DNA of 64,000 bases from Martinezella lusitana (lineage in GTDB: Bacteria; Pseudomonadota; Alphaproteobacteria; Rhizobiales; Rhizobiaceae): the NCBI RefSeq assembly GCF_014207095.1, contig NZ_JACHBG010000010.1:1-64000 (forward strand), written 5' to 3'. Made by a program: the position numbers and the translations under genes. Below are positions 34,741-43,357 of the stretch, one piece after another (position 1 is the stretch's first letter; every line of letters begins with the position of its first letter). The notes beneath the pieces were generated by a model, which had not been told where the DNA came from, did not search any database, and saw only the letters and a list, made by a program, of their open reading frames with translations.

Positions 34741-36276
34741 ATGATGCAAGCCACTTCACCCCGCCAGACCGGCGCCCGGACCCTCCGCCGCGAAAGTGCG
34801 GCAGCCGGTTTCCTGCCCGAATTCGATGCGTCCTCGTCCGTTCCCGCCGTGCGTCAGCTCTATCTGCAACTGCGCGACGGCATCGTCGCGGGAACGCTGC
34901 AGCCCGACCACCGACTGCCCTCGACCCGAACGGCGTCGGTCGAATGGTCGCTGTCGCGCGGGCTGATCGCCGAGGCCTATGAGATGCTGATCGCAGAGGG
35001 CTACGCAGAGGGGCGGCATGGCTCCGGCACTTATGTCGCCGCCGGCCTGCCGCCAATGCCAATTGGAAGCGGCGGCGCGCGCGAGCCGGCTGACAATAGC
35101 GCGCGGCGCGGAATTTCCACCGCGGCGCGACTGGCGATGCGCACGGACCTTTCGCCACCCGCCCAGATCGCCTTTGCCACCGGCCGGGTAATCCACGACA
35201 AGCGCACCGCCGGGCTCTTGAAGCGGCTTGCCAACCGCCATATCGATTATGCCAGCGACGGCTACCGCGATCCGCAGGGTGAACTATCGCTACGCCAGGC
35301 CGTGTCAGCCCATCTCGCCGCCTCGCGCGGCGTGCGCTGCGATCCCGGTCAAATCTTCATCAGCTCAGGTACCCAGCAGGCGCTGGATTTTGCCATTCGT
35401 GTGCTCGTCTCGCCCGGCGAGAGCGTGATGATCGAGGATCCCTGCTACCCGCCGGCGCGGCTTGCCTTCCTCTTGAACGGCGCCGAGATCATCGGTCTGC
35501 CTGTCGATAGCGAGGGACTGATTACCGAGCGGCTGTCTCTCCATGACGGCCCAGCGCCGGCGGCGATCTACGTCACCCCGTCGCATCAATATCCTTCAGG
35601 TTCGGCCCTGCCGCTGGCGCGCCGGCTGGAGCTGCTCGCCTTCGCGCAGGCCCGCGGCAGCTGGATCATCGAGGACGACTACGACAGCGAATTCCGCTAT
35701 GACGGCCATCCGATCGCCTCGCTACAGGGCCTCGATGCGACGCGGCGGGTCATCTACGCCGGCACCTTCAGCAAGGCACTGCTGCCGGGCTTCCGCGTCG
35801 GTTATTTGATCGTTCCCGACGATCTCGTCGCTACCTTCCGCGCGGTGCGCCCGATCATCGACCGCTTCCCGGCGCCACTCCACCAGCTTGTTGTCGCTGA
35901 TTTTCTCAACGAGGGCTATTTCCCGGCCCATCTGCGCCGCCTGCGCGAAAGCTATCGTGCCGCCCGCGACAATCTCGCCATGCTCCTGAAAGAGCGGCTC
36001 TCTGCCCATCTGATCGCTCAGGTGCCTGAACAGGGCATTCATTTCACCGTCAGAAGCACCGGCACATGGACCGATGACCAGGCACTGGCCGAAGCTGCGC
36101 TGAAGGGCGGTGTCGTCGTCATTCCGGTCTCGCCGATGCATATCTCGGCTTCCCCGGAACCGCGGCTGCTATTGGGTTTCTCGGGGCTGACGATTGCGGA
36201 GGCGGATATTGCGACACGGCGGCTGGCAAACGTTTTGGAGCACACCCGGTTCACACGGCGTTTTCCACCGACATAG
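34741..36276 (+). CDS. MocR-family regulator (GntR HTH fused to aminotransferase)
   Basis: The ~511-residue protein has an N-terminal GntR winged helix (LYLQLRDGIVAGTLQPDHRL, then LSRGLIAEAYEMLIAEGY) and a fold-type I aminotransferase domain with the PLP region SSGTQQALDFAIRVL, DDYDSEFRYDG and the Lys-containing AGTFSKALLPGFRVGY. The length is typical for MocR. Such proteins bind PLP or an amine and regulate divergent transporter or metabolic genes. The first usable start is the ATG pair at 34741/34744; ATG 34696 is possible. Confidence 0.88.
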   Translation: MMQATSPRQTGARTLRRESAAAGFLPEFDASSSVPAVRQLYLQLRDGIVAGTLQPDHRLPSTRTASVEWSLSRGLIAEAYEMLIAEGYAEGRHGSGTYVAAGLPPMPIGSGGAREPADNSARRGISTAARLAMRTDLSPPAQIAFATGRVIHDKRTAGLLKRLANRHIDYASDGYRDPQGELSLRQAVSAHLAASRGVRCDPGQIFISSGTQQALDFAIRVLVSPGESVMIEDPCYPPARLAFLLNGAEIIGLPVDSEGLITERLSLHDGPAPAAIYVTPSHQYPSGSALPLARRLELLAFAQARGSWIIEDDYDSEFRYDGHPIASLQGLDATRRVIYAGTFSKALLPGFRVGYLIVPDDLVATFRAVRPIIDRFPAPLHQLVVADFLNEGYFPAHLRRLRESYRAARDNLAMLLKERLSAHLIAQVPEQGIHFTVRSTGTWTDDQALAEAALKGGVVVIPVSPMHISASPEPRLLLGFSGLTIAEADIATRRLANVLEHTRFTRRFPPT

Positions 36277-36425
36277 CGCGCGTACTTTATCGGCTCCCGC
36301 AACCTGATGAGCTCACCGAAACCTTTTTCGCACGCGGTTTTTGATCTAGCTTCCGCTTGGCAATTCCCAAGGTTGCGGATCTGTGAGTGCACCGCCGAAC
36401 AACATCATCTTTTTTGGTTTTCTCA

Positions 36426-37010
36426 ATGAATGAACATGTCAAACCCGTAGAGCTCAGGAAAGCGTTTCGCCTGGTCAATCACGGCCCGACTGTCCTGTTG
36501 TCCGCACGCAACGGCAGCGTCGACAATGTCATGGCAGTAGCCTGGTGCTGCGGGCTCGACATTGACCCTCCGAAGCTCACTGTCGTCGTCGACACGATCG
36601 CTCACACACGCTCGTTGATTGAGTCTAGCGGAGTTTTCGTGGTGCAAGTGCCAACCGTCGCACAACTCGAGCTGACACGCGAGGTTGGTAGCAGGACATT
36701 GTACAAGGAGCCCGATAAGCTCCGAAATTCAGGGGTGTCGATCTGCGAGATGGCGGGTCATGACCTACCATTTGTCGAAGGTTGTTCTGCATGGCTTGCC
36801 TGCCGGCTGATCAGCGAGCCGCACATTCAAGATGCCTATGATCTCTTCATCGCAGAGGTTATCGCCGCATGGGCGGATGATCGCGTGTTTCGCGACGGAC
36901 ACTGGCATTTCGAGACTGCCGGGCCGGAATGGCGCAGCCTTCACCATGTTGCAGGAGGGCATTTTTACGCAATCGGAGAAGCATTTCCTGCCGATTCTAA
37001 CGGAGGTTAG
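36426..37010 (+). CDS. Flavin reductase-like (FMN-binding) protein
   Basis: The 194-residue protein has the flavin-reductase/flavoredoxin split-barrel pattern: a start near VELRKAFRLVNHGPTVLLSA, the FMN-phosphate region AVAWCCGLDIDPPKLTVVVD and S-x-x-F-V-V-Q-V-P-T. It probably binds FMN and reduces it or acts as an oxidoreductase. It stands alone with no obvious oxygenase partner nearby. The ATG at 36426 begins just before the conserved core. Confidence 0.75.
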   Translation: MNEHVKPVELRKAFRLVNHGPTVLLSARNGSVDNVMAVAWCCGLDIDPPKLTVVVDTIAHTRSLIESSGVFVVQVPTVAQLELTREVGSRTLYKEPDKLRNSGVSICEMAGHDLPFVEGCSAWLACRLISEPHIQDAYDLFIAEVIAAWADDRVFRDGHWHFETAGPEWRSLHHVAGGHFYAIGEAFPADSNGG

Positions 37011-37153
37011 ATCATCGGTGACCAGGCCTGGCCTGGTAGGAAGCCGCCGAGCGTGGCGCAATCCGCACACTTGGCTTGGGGCGGCTATTCGTCGCTGCCG
37101 GCTCAAATTGCAACCGACACCACTCGAAGCCGGATAAAACCTCGGCGGCAACC

Positions 37154-38086
37154 TCAATCAGGTCGGGGATCAGCGCCTGCGCGACGCAGGGCGCCAGGCC
37201 GAATGGCGAAATGGCGAAGGAGAGCCCGGCTCAGCGCCGATTCTGACTGGTAGCCGACATCGGCAGCAATCTCGCCCAGTGAGTCTGTCGTGTGAGCGAT
37301 GCGGTTGCGAGCGATCCCGAGCCTTATCTCGGTGAGAAAGGCAAGAGGCGACATTCCGCATATGCGGCGAAAGGCGCGGACAAGTGTCGCGCGCGAAACC
37401 GCGCCGATGGAGGCAAGTTCGTCCAGGCTCCAGTGACGCGCCGGTGCGCCGAGCATGGCAAGAGCCGCTTTTGCCGTTTCACGATGACCAAGAAGCGCCA
37501 GTAGCCCATCTGCCGGAGGCTCGGCCTCCAGATGCGCCCTTAAAAGCATGACGAAGAGCGCGCTTGCCAGATCGCGCGCGATTGCCGCCGCGCCGGCTCG
37601 ATCGGCGTCCAGCTCGTCGCGGATGGTCTCCACCAGTTGGCGGCAAGCGACTTGTCCGCTGAAACGAAGTACGACTGCCTGGGGCAGCAGCATCAGCAGT
37701 AGATCGTTGGTTGCGCTTTCCAAATTCAACCGGCCACAGATCAGTTCGGTCTCGGAGATACTTCCTTCCGTTTCCTTGATGCGGATGGCATTTGTTTCGG
37801 TGATCCGGATCGCCTGATGAACATGATCTCCGTCGCCGCCATAAGCGACATGGGCATCACCGTTTGGAAGCAGCAGCACATCGCCCGCCTCCAGCCGGAT
37901 GGTCGGCTGCCCTTTACGCTCAACCAAGCAGGCACCCTTCGTTACGATATGAAAAGCTGCCCAGCCCTTAGCTTCCGACCTATGGGCCGAGCGCCAGCTG
38001 CCGCCGAAACGGCAGAAATCCTGCAACTCCGGCCGCACTCTCAGCAGTGGGGCAAGCAAGCCCAATACGTCTTGGTGTCCAGTCAT
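37154..38086 (-). CDS. AraC-family transcriptional regulator (cupin_6 type)
   Basis: The 310-residue protein has an N-terminal cupin-like sensor (LEAGDVLLLPNGDAHVAYGG) and a C-terminal double helix-turn-helix (WSLDELASIGAVSRATLVRA, then SLGEIAADVGYQSESALSRA). This matches AraC regulators that control a divergent enzyme. It is divergent from the AhpD-like gene by about 110 bases and probably activates it in response to an electrophile or oxidant. Confidence 0.87.
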   Translation of the reverse strand: MTGHQDVLGLLAPLLRVRPELQDFCRFGGSWRSAHRSEAKGWAAFHIVTKGACLVERKGQPTIRLEAGDVLLLPNGDAHVAYGGDGDHVHQAIRITETNAIRIKETEGSISETELICGRLNLESATNDLLLMLLPQAVVLRFSGQVACRQLVETIRDELDADRAGAAAIARDLASALFVMLLRAHLEAEPPADGLLALLGHRETAKAALAMLGAPARHWSLDELASIGAVSRATLVRAFRRICGMSPLAFLTEIRLGIARNRIAHTTDSLGEIAADVGYQSESALSRALLRHFAIRPGALRRAGADPRPD

Positions 38087-38195
38087 GAGCGCGCCCAGGC
38101 AATTTGATCCGCTCGGCCATATCGTTGCGCCCGGCGGATATCAACAGGCAGATCGAGGAGGTGCAGTATCCCTTCGTCAACAAAGGAGACCAAAG

Positions 38196-38555
38196 ATGCA
38201 TATGATGGATTGGAACGGCTATCGAAGCCAGGTTGTCGCCGGAGTTGGCGATGTGGCCAAACTGTCGCCGGACACGGTAAAAGGATACGCCCAGCTCAGC
38301 GCCGCCAACGCCAAGAATGGCCATTTTGACGCGAAGACGCGCGAGCTGATCGCGCTGGCTGTTGCCGTTACCTTGCGCTGTGATGGCTGTATCACCGTCC
38401 ACACGGCGGCGGCCAAAAAAGCCGGCGCAACCGCAAGCGAGATCGCAGAAGCGCTCGGTGTCGCGATAAGTGTGAATGCAGGGGCGGCGCTGGTCTATAC
38501 GACCCGCACACTCGATGCCTTCGCCGCAGCGGCGGAAGCGAACGACCCGGCATGA
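38196..38555 (+). CDS. AhpD/carboxymuconolactone decarboxylase-family protein
   Basis: The 119-residue protein has the CMD helical domain with the redox motif LRCDGCITVHTAAAKKAGAT (Cys-x2-Cys and His), as in AhpD-like peroxidase reductases. It probably has alkylhydroperoxidase activity. A strong AAAGGAG lies seven bases before the ATG at 38196. Divergent AraC control suggests inducible expression. A long inverted repeat follows the stop. Confidence 0.88.
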   Translation: MHMMDWNGYRSQVVAGVGDVAKLSPDTVKGYAQLSAANAKNGHFDAKTRELIALAVAVTLRCDGCITVHTAAAKKAGATASEIAEALGVAISVNAGAALVYTTRTLDAFAAAAEANDPA

Positions 38556-38558
38556 ATT

Positions 38559-38620
38559 TCGGTCCCTCCGGTGAGGCTGCGGACGCCCGGCAATGGGAGT
38601 TGATCCGCCGGAGGGACCGA
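38559..38620. repeat. 13-bp inverted repeat after the ahpD-like gene
   Basis: TCGGTCCCTCCGG at 38559-38571 is matched by its exact complement CCGGAGGGACCGA at 38608-38620, with 36 bases between. It begins four bases after the stop codon. It would form a stable stem with a large, itself GC-rich loop; no T-tract follows, so it may be an mRNA-stabilising end or a small repeat element. Confidence 0.55.
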
Positions 38621-38869
38621 GCCTAGACCGCTCTTCCCCCGGATTATGACGGTTATCACAGGTGCTATGGACTTCGTGCCTTTCGTGATGACCAACGGTA
38701 CCCACAGCCATCCTCGCTCAGGCAATCACCGTCTGGTTCTCGACCGCATCATCCGTCGCGGGGGGACCGGCGCTCAGTGGAGCAAATTATATTGCCGGAT
38801 GTTCAATCTTGCCATGCTGACGCCGGATTGTTCTGATGTCTGACTGCGCCGACATTGGAAGGGCGCATC

Positions 38870-39397
38870 ATGGAATTCCTCAATCGCTACATTGACCTTC
38901 CGCTGCTTCGCGGCGGATCGGCAGCCATGCGGATGTGGCATAAGCAAACTGGCCATTCTCCGCAGAAGCTCTCCCCCTCGTGGAGCCTCGTCGTCATCCT
39001 TGTCCTTATGTCGGCAAGCGGCCTGCTGCTGAACGGACCGGTTTACGTTTTCGCAATCGGCGCGCTCATCATGCTTTCCGTACCGTCATTGCGCCTTTTG
39101 CTCCCTTCCCGAACAGAGCGGAATTACGATATGCGATCTTATCAGGCGCTTGCGGCTGCAGCCACTCGCAAACGAGAGGCCGAATGGGCGATCCGTATGA
39201 CCGTCTTGTTCACAGCCATCATCTTTCCCTTCTGTGTCTCCGCCGGTGATGAGACAGCGGGTCTCTTCCTGCTTGGCGCCAGCCTTTGGTTTGTGCTCAC
39301 AGCTCCCGTGAAAATGTACCTTGACGCCGCCGAACCACCACCACCGGGCAGCGGAAGCAGGCAGGCATGGCTGAGACAAGCGGCACGATCTGCTTGA
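38870..39397 (+). CDS. Membrane protein of unknown function
   Basis: The 175-residue protein has two hydrophobic pairs, about residues 40-75 and 105-145, separated by a basic, helical stretch (LPSRTERNYDMRSYQALAAA) that would lie in the cytoplasm, and a Pro/Gly-rich tail. GGAAGGG precedes the ATG at 38870. No family recognised. It sits before a DUF1328 membrane peptide gene and may be part of an envelope-stress set. Confidence 0.6.
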   Translation: MEFLNRYIDLPLLRGGSAAMRMWHKQTGHSPQKLSPSWSLVVILVLMSASGLLLNGPVYVFAIGALIMLSVPSLRLLLPSRTERNYDMRSYQALAAAATRKREAEWAIRMTVLFTAIIFPFCVSAGDETAGLFLLGASLWFVLTAPVKMYLDAAEPPPPGSGSRQAWLRQAARSA

Positions 39398-39467
39398 CGC
39401 CACCCGGCATGCAGGGAACAAAGTGCCCTATGCTCCGTTCTTCATTCAGCAACGAATGGAGAGCGAA

Positions 39468-39629
39468 ATGCTTTATTATGCACTGGTATTTCTCGTCGTA
39501 GCCTTGATCGCAGGTGCCCTTGGCTTCGGCGGCATAGCGGGCGCGTCTGCGTCTATCGCACAGGTCCTGTTCTTTATCTTTCTTATCTTCTTCGTCGTTT
39601 CTCTCATCATGAATGTGATGAGGCGCTGA
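39468..39629 (+). CDS. DUF1328 small membrane protein (YtjA-like)
   Basis: The 53-residue peptide has two transmembrane helices with the diagnostic core ALIAGALGFGGIAGASASIA and a C-terminal IFLIFFVVSLIMNV. This matches the DUF1328/YtjA family, found next to stress genes in many proteobacteria. GGAGAGC precedes the ATG at 39468; an upstream in-frame ATG at 39423 would add a polar head not seen in the family. Function unknown. Confidence 0.88.
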   Translation: MLYYALVFLVVALIAGALGFGGIAGASASIAQVLFFIFLIFFVVSLIMNVMRR

Positions 39630-39845
39630 GGCGAAGAGACACGATCGCGTGCCAGCCAGCAGCTCTTACTTTTTGTCGGATGGTTGGCGCGCGCCTTTGA
39701 GTAATCGACGGAGATCGACGATCCGCCCTGAATGCCCTAGCCCCCTCCCAGCGTCGCAGTGGCCGACGTCCGGAGCGCGCATGGGGATCCTCGCTTGAAG
39801 CAGGCCTACGCCGTCAAAGGCGATCAATTCAATCTTGAAGAGTTG

Positions 39846-40220
39846 CTATTTTTCAGATCGTTGTAAAAGAATGCGCATTTCTTCAAAATGTCTCTTGCGC
39901 TCTGCATCGCCGTCATTGGGCACATAGCATGTGCTTGAGACGCAGAACTTGACAAGGTTGTGAGGCTTGTCCGCCTTCTCGAATTCGCACTCGAACGTGT
40001 CGCTCATATCGGCCGCGGCAGCGCCTGGCCGTGTGGAGTAAGTCATGCGCACGCCAGGCGGCTTGAGTTCAGGAAAAGACTGCACCGTCCCGATAGCAAG
40101 GCCATCCGATAGAAAGAAGTTCTTGGCGACAGTCTTGCAGGTTGCCTCCAGATCAGAAGACTGGGCAAGAACAGCCGTTGGAAACACCATAATGCTGAAT
40201 AAAATAGGATACTTCAACAT
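39846..40220 (-). CDS. Small secreted protein of unknown function
   Basis: The 124-residue protein has a typical Sec signal peptide (YPILFSIMVFPTAVLAQ, cleavage after Ala19) and a mature part with four cysteines that could form two disulfides (T-C-K, F-E-C-E, F-C-V, T-C-Y). GGAGG precedes the ATG at good spacing. I know no family. Its disulfides could be served by the Dsb genes elsewhere in the window, which is only a suggestion. Confidence 0.7.
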   Translation of the reverse strand: MLKYPILFSIMVFPTAVLAQSSDLEATCKTVAKNFFLSDGLAIGTVQSFPELKPPGVRMTYSTRPGAAAADMSDTFECEFEKADKPHNLVKFCVSSTCYVPNDGDAERKRHFEEMRILLQRSEK

Positions 40221-40398
40221 GGCGACCTCCTGTGAACGTCTCCCAGACGAATAAGAGCACGATCAGCAAACGTAGCTGGAAACGCAGAGTTCCATAAAAC
40301 TGCACAAAGCTATTTCCCCAACAGCACCGAGGCTACAAAGATCAGCAAGGCTCTCCCAGTGTCAGAACGGACGATCGCGAGCGCGCTATTGCTCGGCG

Positions 40399-40656
40399 CT
40401 ACATCTCCACGAACCTGATTTTCTGGCCGTCAAGGTAGCCGTGCTCGTAAGCTTTCGCCTGTTCACTATCGTCGGGATAGGGGTTCTTTCTGTCTTCCGC
40501 TTCGCACTTTCCAGCCTTCACGCCCTGTTCATAGGCTTCCTTTTCGCTCTCTGAAGCGGGAAGACGAGGCGATGGCTCGGGGAAGTACTGTATGGGGTTC
40601 GGTAGTCCTAGCGCGGGTGCGAAGACTGAGGCTCTCGGCGGCGTTTGCGGGCACAT
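40399..40656 (-). CDS. Small protein, ribosome-modulation-factor-like
   Basis: The 85-residue protein has a C-terminal half with the pattern A-Y-E-Q-G-V-K-A-G then NPYP then A-Y-E-H-G-Y-L-D-G-Q, which resembles the ribosome modulation factor fold found in many proteobacteria. The N-terminal half is Pro-rich and probably disordered. AGGAGG lies eight bases before the ATG at 40656, which fixes the start. RMF proteins inactivate ribosomes in stationary phase; the assignment is tentative because the usual basic residues are few. Confidence 0.5.
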   Translation of the reverse strand: MCPQTPPRASVFAPALGLPNPIQYFPEPSPRLPASESEKEAYEQGVKAGKCEAEDRKNPYPDDSEQAKAYEHGYLDGQKIRFVEM

Positions 40657-40868
40657 GGTAAATTCCTCCTGCCATGGAAACGCTGGTTGCGCCCGTCGGT
40701 TCCCTAGAGTCGTCGAGCCATCGCAATGTCTTTTCGGCAGTGTCGCGCTCCAATCCGGCGATGGGATGCAGGCGCACGATCTTTCGGTCGGGCGTGCCAT
40801 CCAATTGAGCCGATGCGCCCCGTCATCGAAGGGTGAAACCTTTTGAATGATGGGCCGTTGTCTTGCTT

Positions 40869-42872
40869 ATGACCGACACTAAATCCAGCCCGAAATCGGT
40901 CGACGGCAACGAGTCGGCTGATGTCGAAAGGTCGCAGCAAGAGAAGAGTTCGACTGTCGAGGCCGAGCAGCCACCCGATTTAGTCGAACCTGACCCGGAT
41001 TTGACCCCTGAGGAAACCGAGCGCGCACGCAAGAGGTATTTGCTCACACGTTTCTGGATAAGTGCGAGAGGCTATTGGAGCCGTCGTGGAGATCGTTTTG
41101 CCTGGCCATATTCGGTCGGACTACTTGCATTGATCGGCATCAATGTCTGCTTTCAGTATGGGATCAATATCTGGAACCGAGCAATTTTTGACGCGATCGA
41201 GCAACGTAACGCTCACGCCGTCTATTTCCTGAGTGCGGTGTTTCCGCCGCTCGTACTCGGTAGCGTCGCCCTCGTCACAGTACAAGTCTACGTTCGTATG
41301 ATGATCCAAAGACGATGGCGCTTCTGGCTGACGACCGCCCTGATCGCCCGATGGCTCGCCAATGGTCGCTATTATCAACTCAACCTGATCGGCGGTGACG
41401 ACCACAAGAATCCCGAGGCTCGTCTTTCGGAGGATTTACGGATCGCCACGGAATCGCCAGTCGACTTCATCGCCGGTGTTATTTCCGCGTTCGTGTCGGC
41501 CTCGACCTTCATCGTGGTGCTTTGGACGATCGGCGGTGCCCTGACTTTTCAGATCGCAGGTTCGATCTTCACAGTTCCCGGCTTCCTCGTTGTTACCGCG
41601 GTCCTCTATGCCGTGATCACATCCACCTCCATGGCGGTTATCGGTCGGCATTTCGTCGAGGTCTCCGAGGTCAAGAACCAGGTGGAAGCGGAATTTCGCT
41701 ACACGCTGACGCATGTCCGCGAAAACGGCGAGAGCATCGCGTTGCTCGGCGGGGAGGAAGAAGAGCGCAGTGACCTCGAGCGGACTTTCGGGAATGTATT
41801 GAAACAGTGGGCGTTGCTCGCCCACCAATACATGCGCACGACCCTTGTTTCGCAGGTGTCCATGTTGATTGCGCCTGTTGTGCCGGTCCTGCTTTGTGCG
41901 CCCAAATTTCTCGAAGGAAGCATGACGCTCGGCCAAGTGATGCAGGCTGCCTCCGCCTTCGCCATCGTTCAGACCGCGTTTGGATGGCTGGTCGACAACT
42001 ATCCGCGCCTTGCCGATTGGAACGCTTCCGCGCATCGTGTCGCCTCGCTTATGACATCGCTTGACGGGCTCGAACGAGCCGAAGCGAACGATACTCTTGG
42101 ACGAATCAAGCATGGCGAAACGGGCGACGAGGCGATGTTGTGCCTCAACGATCTTTCCGTAACACTCGACGACGGCACCTCCGTGGTCAAGGAAACGGAA
42201 GTTGAAATCGACCCGGGCGAACGCGTGTTGGTCGCCGGAGAATCCGGCACGGGCAAAAGCACGTTGATACGGGCAATTTCCGGTCTGTGGCCCTGGGGCC
42301 ATGGCAGCGTCAACGTCCATCCGGATAGCCGTTTGTTCATGTTGCCCCAACGACCTTACATACCGTCAGGCACGCTTCGCCGTGCGGTCGCCTATCCGCG
42401 TGCGGCCGACGACTGGACGACGGACGAAATCAAGGCCGCCATAGGAAAGGTCGGCCTCGACTATCTCGACGATAAGATCGAGGAAGAAGCGCCATGGGAT
42501 CAGACGCTGTCGGGCGGCGAGAAGCAGAGGCTCGCATTTGCGCGCCTTCTGCTGCACGATCCCGACATCATCGTGCTCGATGAAGCAACGTCAGCCCTCG
42601 ATGAGAAGAGCCAGGATAGAATGATGGAGATGGTGATAGCCGAATTGCCGAAGGTCACCATTATCAGCGTGGCGCACCGCGCCGAGTTGGAAGCCTTCCA
42701 CAGCCGCAAGATTACCCTGGAGCGCCGCGAAGGTGGGGCAAAGCTCGTCAGTGATATCGATCTTGTTCACCGCCACAGAAAGGGGAATCTGCTTTTGCGC
42801 CTCTTGGAAAACAGAAGGCCCATGCAAAAAGGCAATTTGGTCTCCGGCAAGGAAGGGCGCCCTCCAAGTTAA
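40869..42872 (+). CDS. ABC exporter, SbmA/BacA-YddA type (fused permease-ATPase)
   Basis: The ~667-residue protein has an acidic, disordered N-terminal 45 residues, a six-helix membrane domain of the SbmA/BacA type (N-I-W-N-R-A-I-F-D-A-I-E-Q-R, and EFRYTLTHVRENGESIALLG, which is diagnostic) and a C-terminal ATPase with Walker A AGESGTGKST, signature LSGGEKQ and Walker B IIVLDEATSALDE. This is the architecture of YddA/CydDC-like and Rv1819c-like vitamin B12/peptide transporters. In rhizobia BacA relatives take part in peptide uptake and lipid A modification. Start weakly defined: ATG 40869 or TTG 40863. Confidence 0.88.
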   Translation: MTDTKSSPKSVDGNESADVERSQQEKSSTVEAEQPPDLVEPDPDLTPEETERARKRYLLTRFWISARGYWSRRGDRFAWPYSVGLLALIGINVCFQYGINIWNRAIFDAIEQRNAHAVYFLSAVFPPLVLGSVALVTVQVYVRMMIQRRWRFWLTTALIARWLANGRYYQLNLIGGDDHKNPEARLSEDLRIATESPVDFIAGVISAFVSASTFIVVLWTIGGALTFQIAGSIFTVPGFLVVTAVLYAVITSTSMAVIGRHFVEVSEVKNQVEAEFRYTLTHVRENGESIALLGGEEEERSDLERTFGNVLKQWALLAHQYMRTTLVSQVSMLIAPVVPVLLCAPKFLEGSMTLGQVMQAASAFAIVQTAFGWLVDNYPRLADWNASAHRVASLMTSLDGLERAEANDTLGRIKHGETGDEAMLCLNDLSVTLDDGTSVVKETEVEIDPGERVLVAGESGTGKSTLIRAISGLWPWGHGSVNVHPDSRLFMLPQRPYIPSGTLRRAVAYPRAADDWTTDEIKAAIGKVGLDYLDDKIEEEAPWDQTLSGGEKQRLAFARLLLHDPDIIVLDEATSALDEKSQDRMMEMVIAELPKVTIISVAHRAELEAFHSRKITLERREGGAKLVSDIDLVHRHRKGNLLLRLLENRRPMQKGNLVSGKEGRPPS

Positions 42873-43357
42873 CCGACATTGGCGCGATTGCTGAGCACTT
42901 CCAAGTCGATCCGCTCGCATTCGAGGGGAAAGGAAGATTGACCTACAACGTGTATTCCGGGAGGAAATACCATCTATTCGTCGAGCAGCCGACAGCCAGC
43001 TTTCAGAAAGCTGCACTGCCTCCCTCGCCGCTCTTTGCCGCCTATGATTGGGGCAACGCCAGAACGCGGCATCTCAAAATATCGCCGTCCGACGCTTTGC
43101 CTCTGATCAGCCTACTTTGCTGGCCGGACCTCAATGAGGCTGGTAGGAACGCATCCCAGGAATGCGATAGCACAGCTTGCAGTGCCGCATCAAAGCGACT
43201 GTTAATGGGACACCGCAACGCCTTCATTAACACAAGCTCACAGCCGCCACTTGCCGCTATTTTTCTCTGCGCTAAACTACACAAGACTTGGTTGTATTTT
43301 GCCGGCCGCCAAATCGGTGGTCCGATCACCGCTAACCCGATGGTCTTGTAAGCTGAC
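42873..43357. other. Intergenic stretch upstream of bgsB
   Basis: Nearly 500 bases with no credible gene on either strand. It should hold the promoter of the bgsB-bgsA operon, probably with a long untranslated leader. I see no obvious operator, terminator or riboswitch. Confidence 0.5.

Noticed and set aside
40529..40804. Open frame overlapping the RMF-like gene (minus strand, other phase)
   Set aside because: The start reads plausibly (MDGTPDRKIVRLHPIAGL) but the second half is low in structure and overlaps a gene with a much better ribosome binding site. It might be a fragment; not enough support.
42938..43351. Open frame upstream of bgsB (plus strand)
   Set aside because: No ribosome binding site, no family resemblance and irregular codon use; more likely leader sequence.
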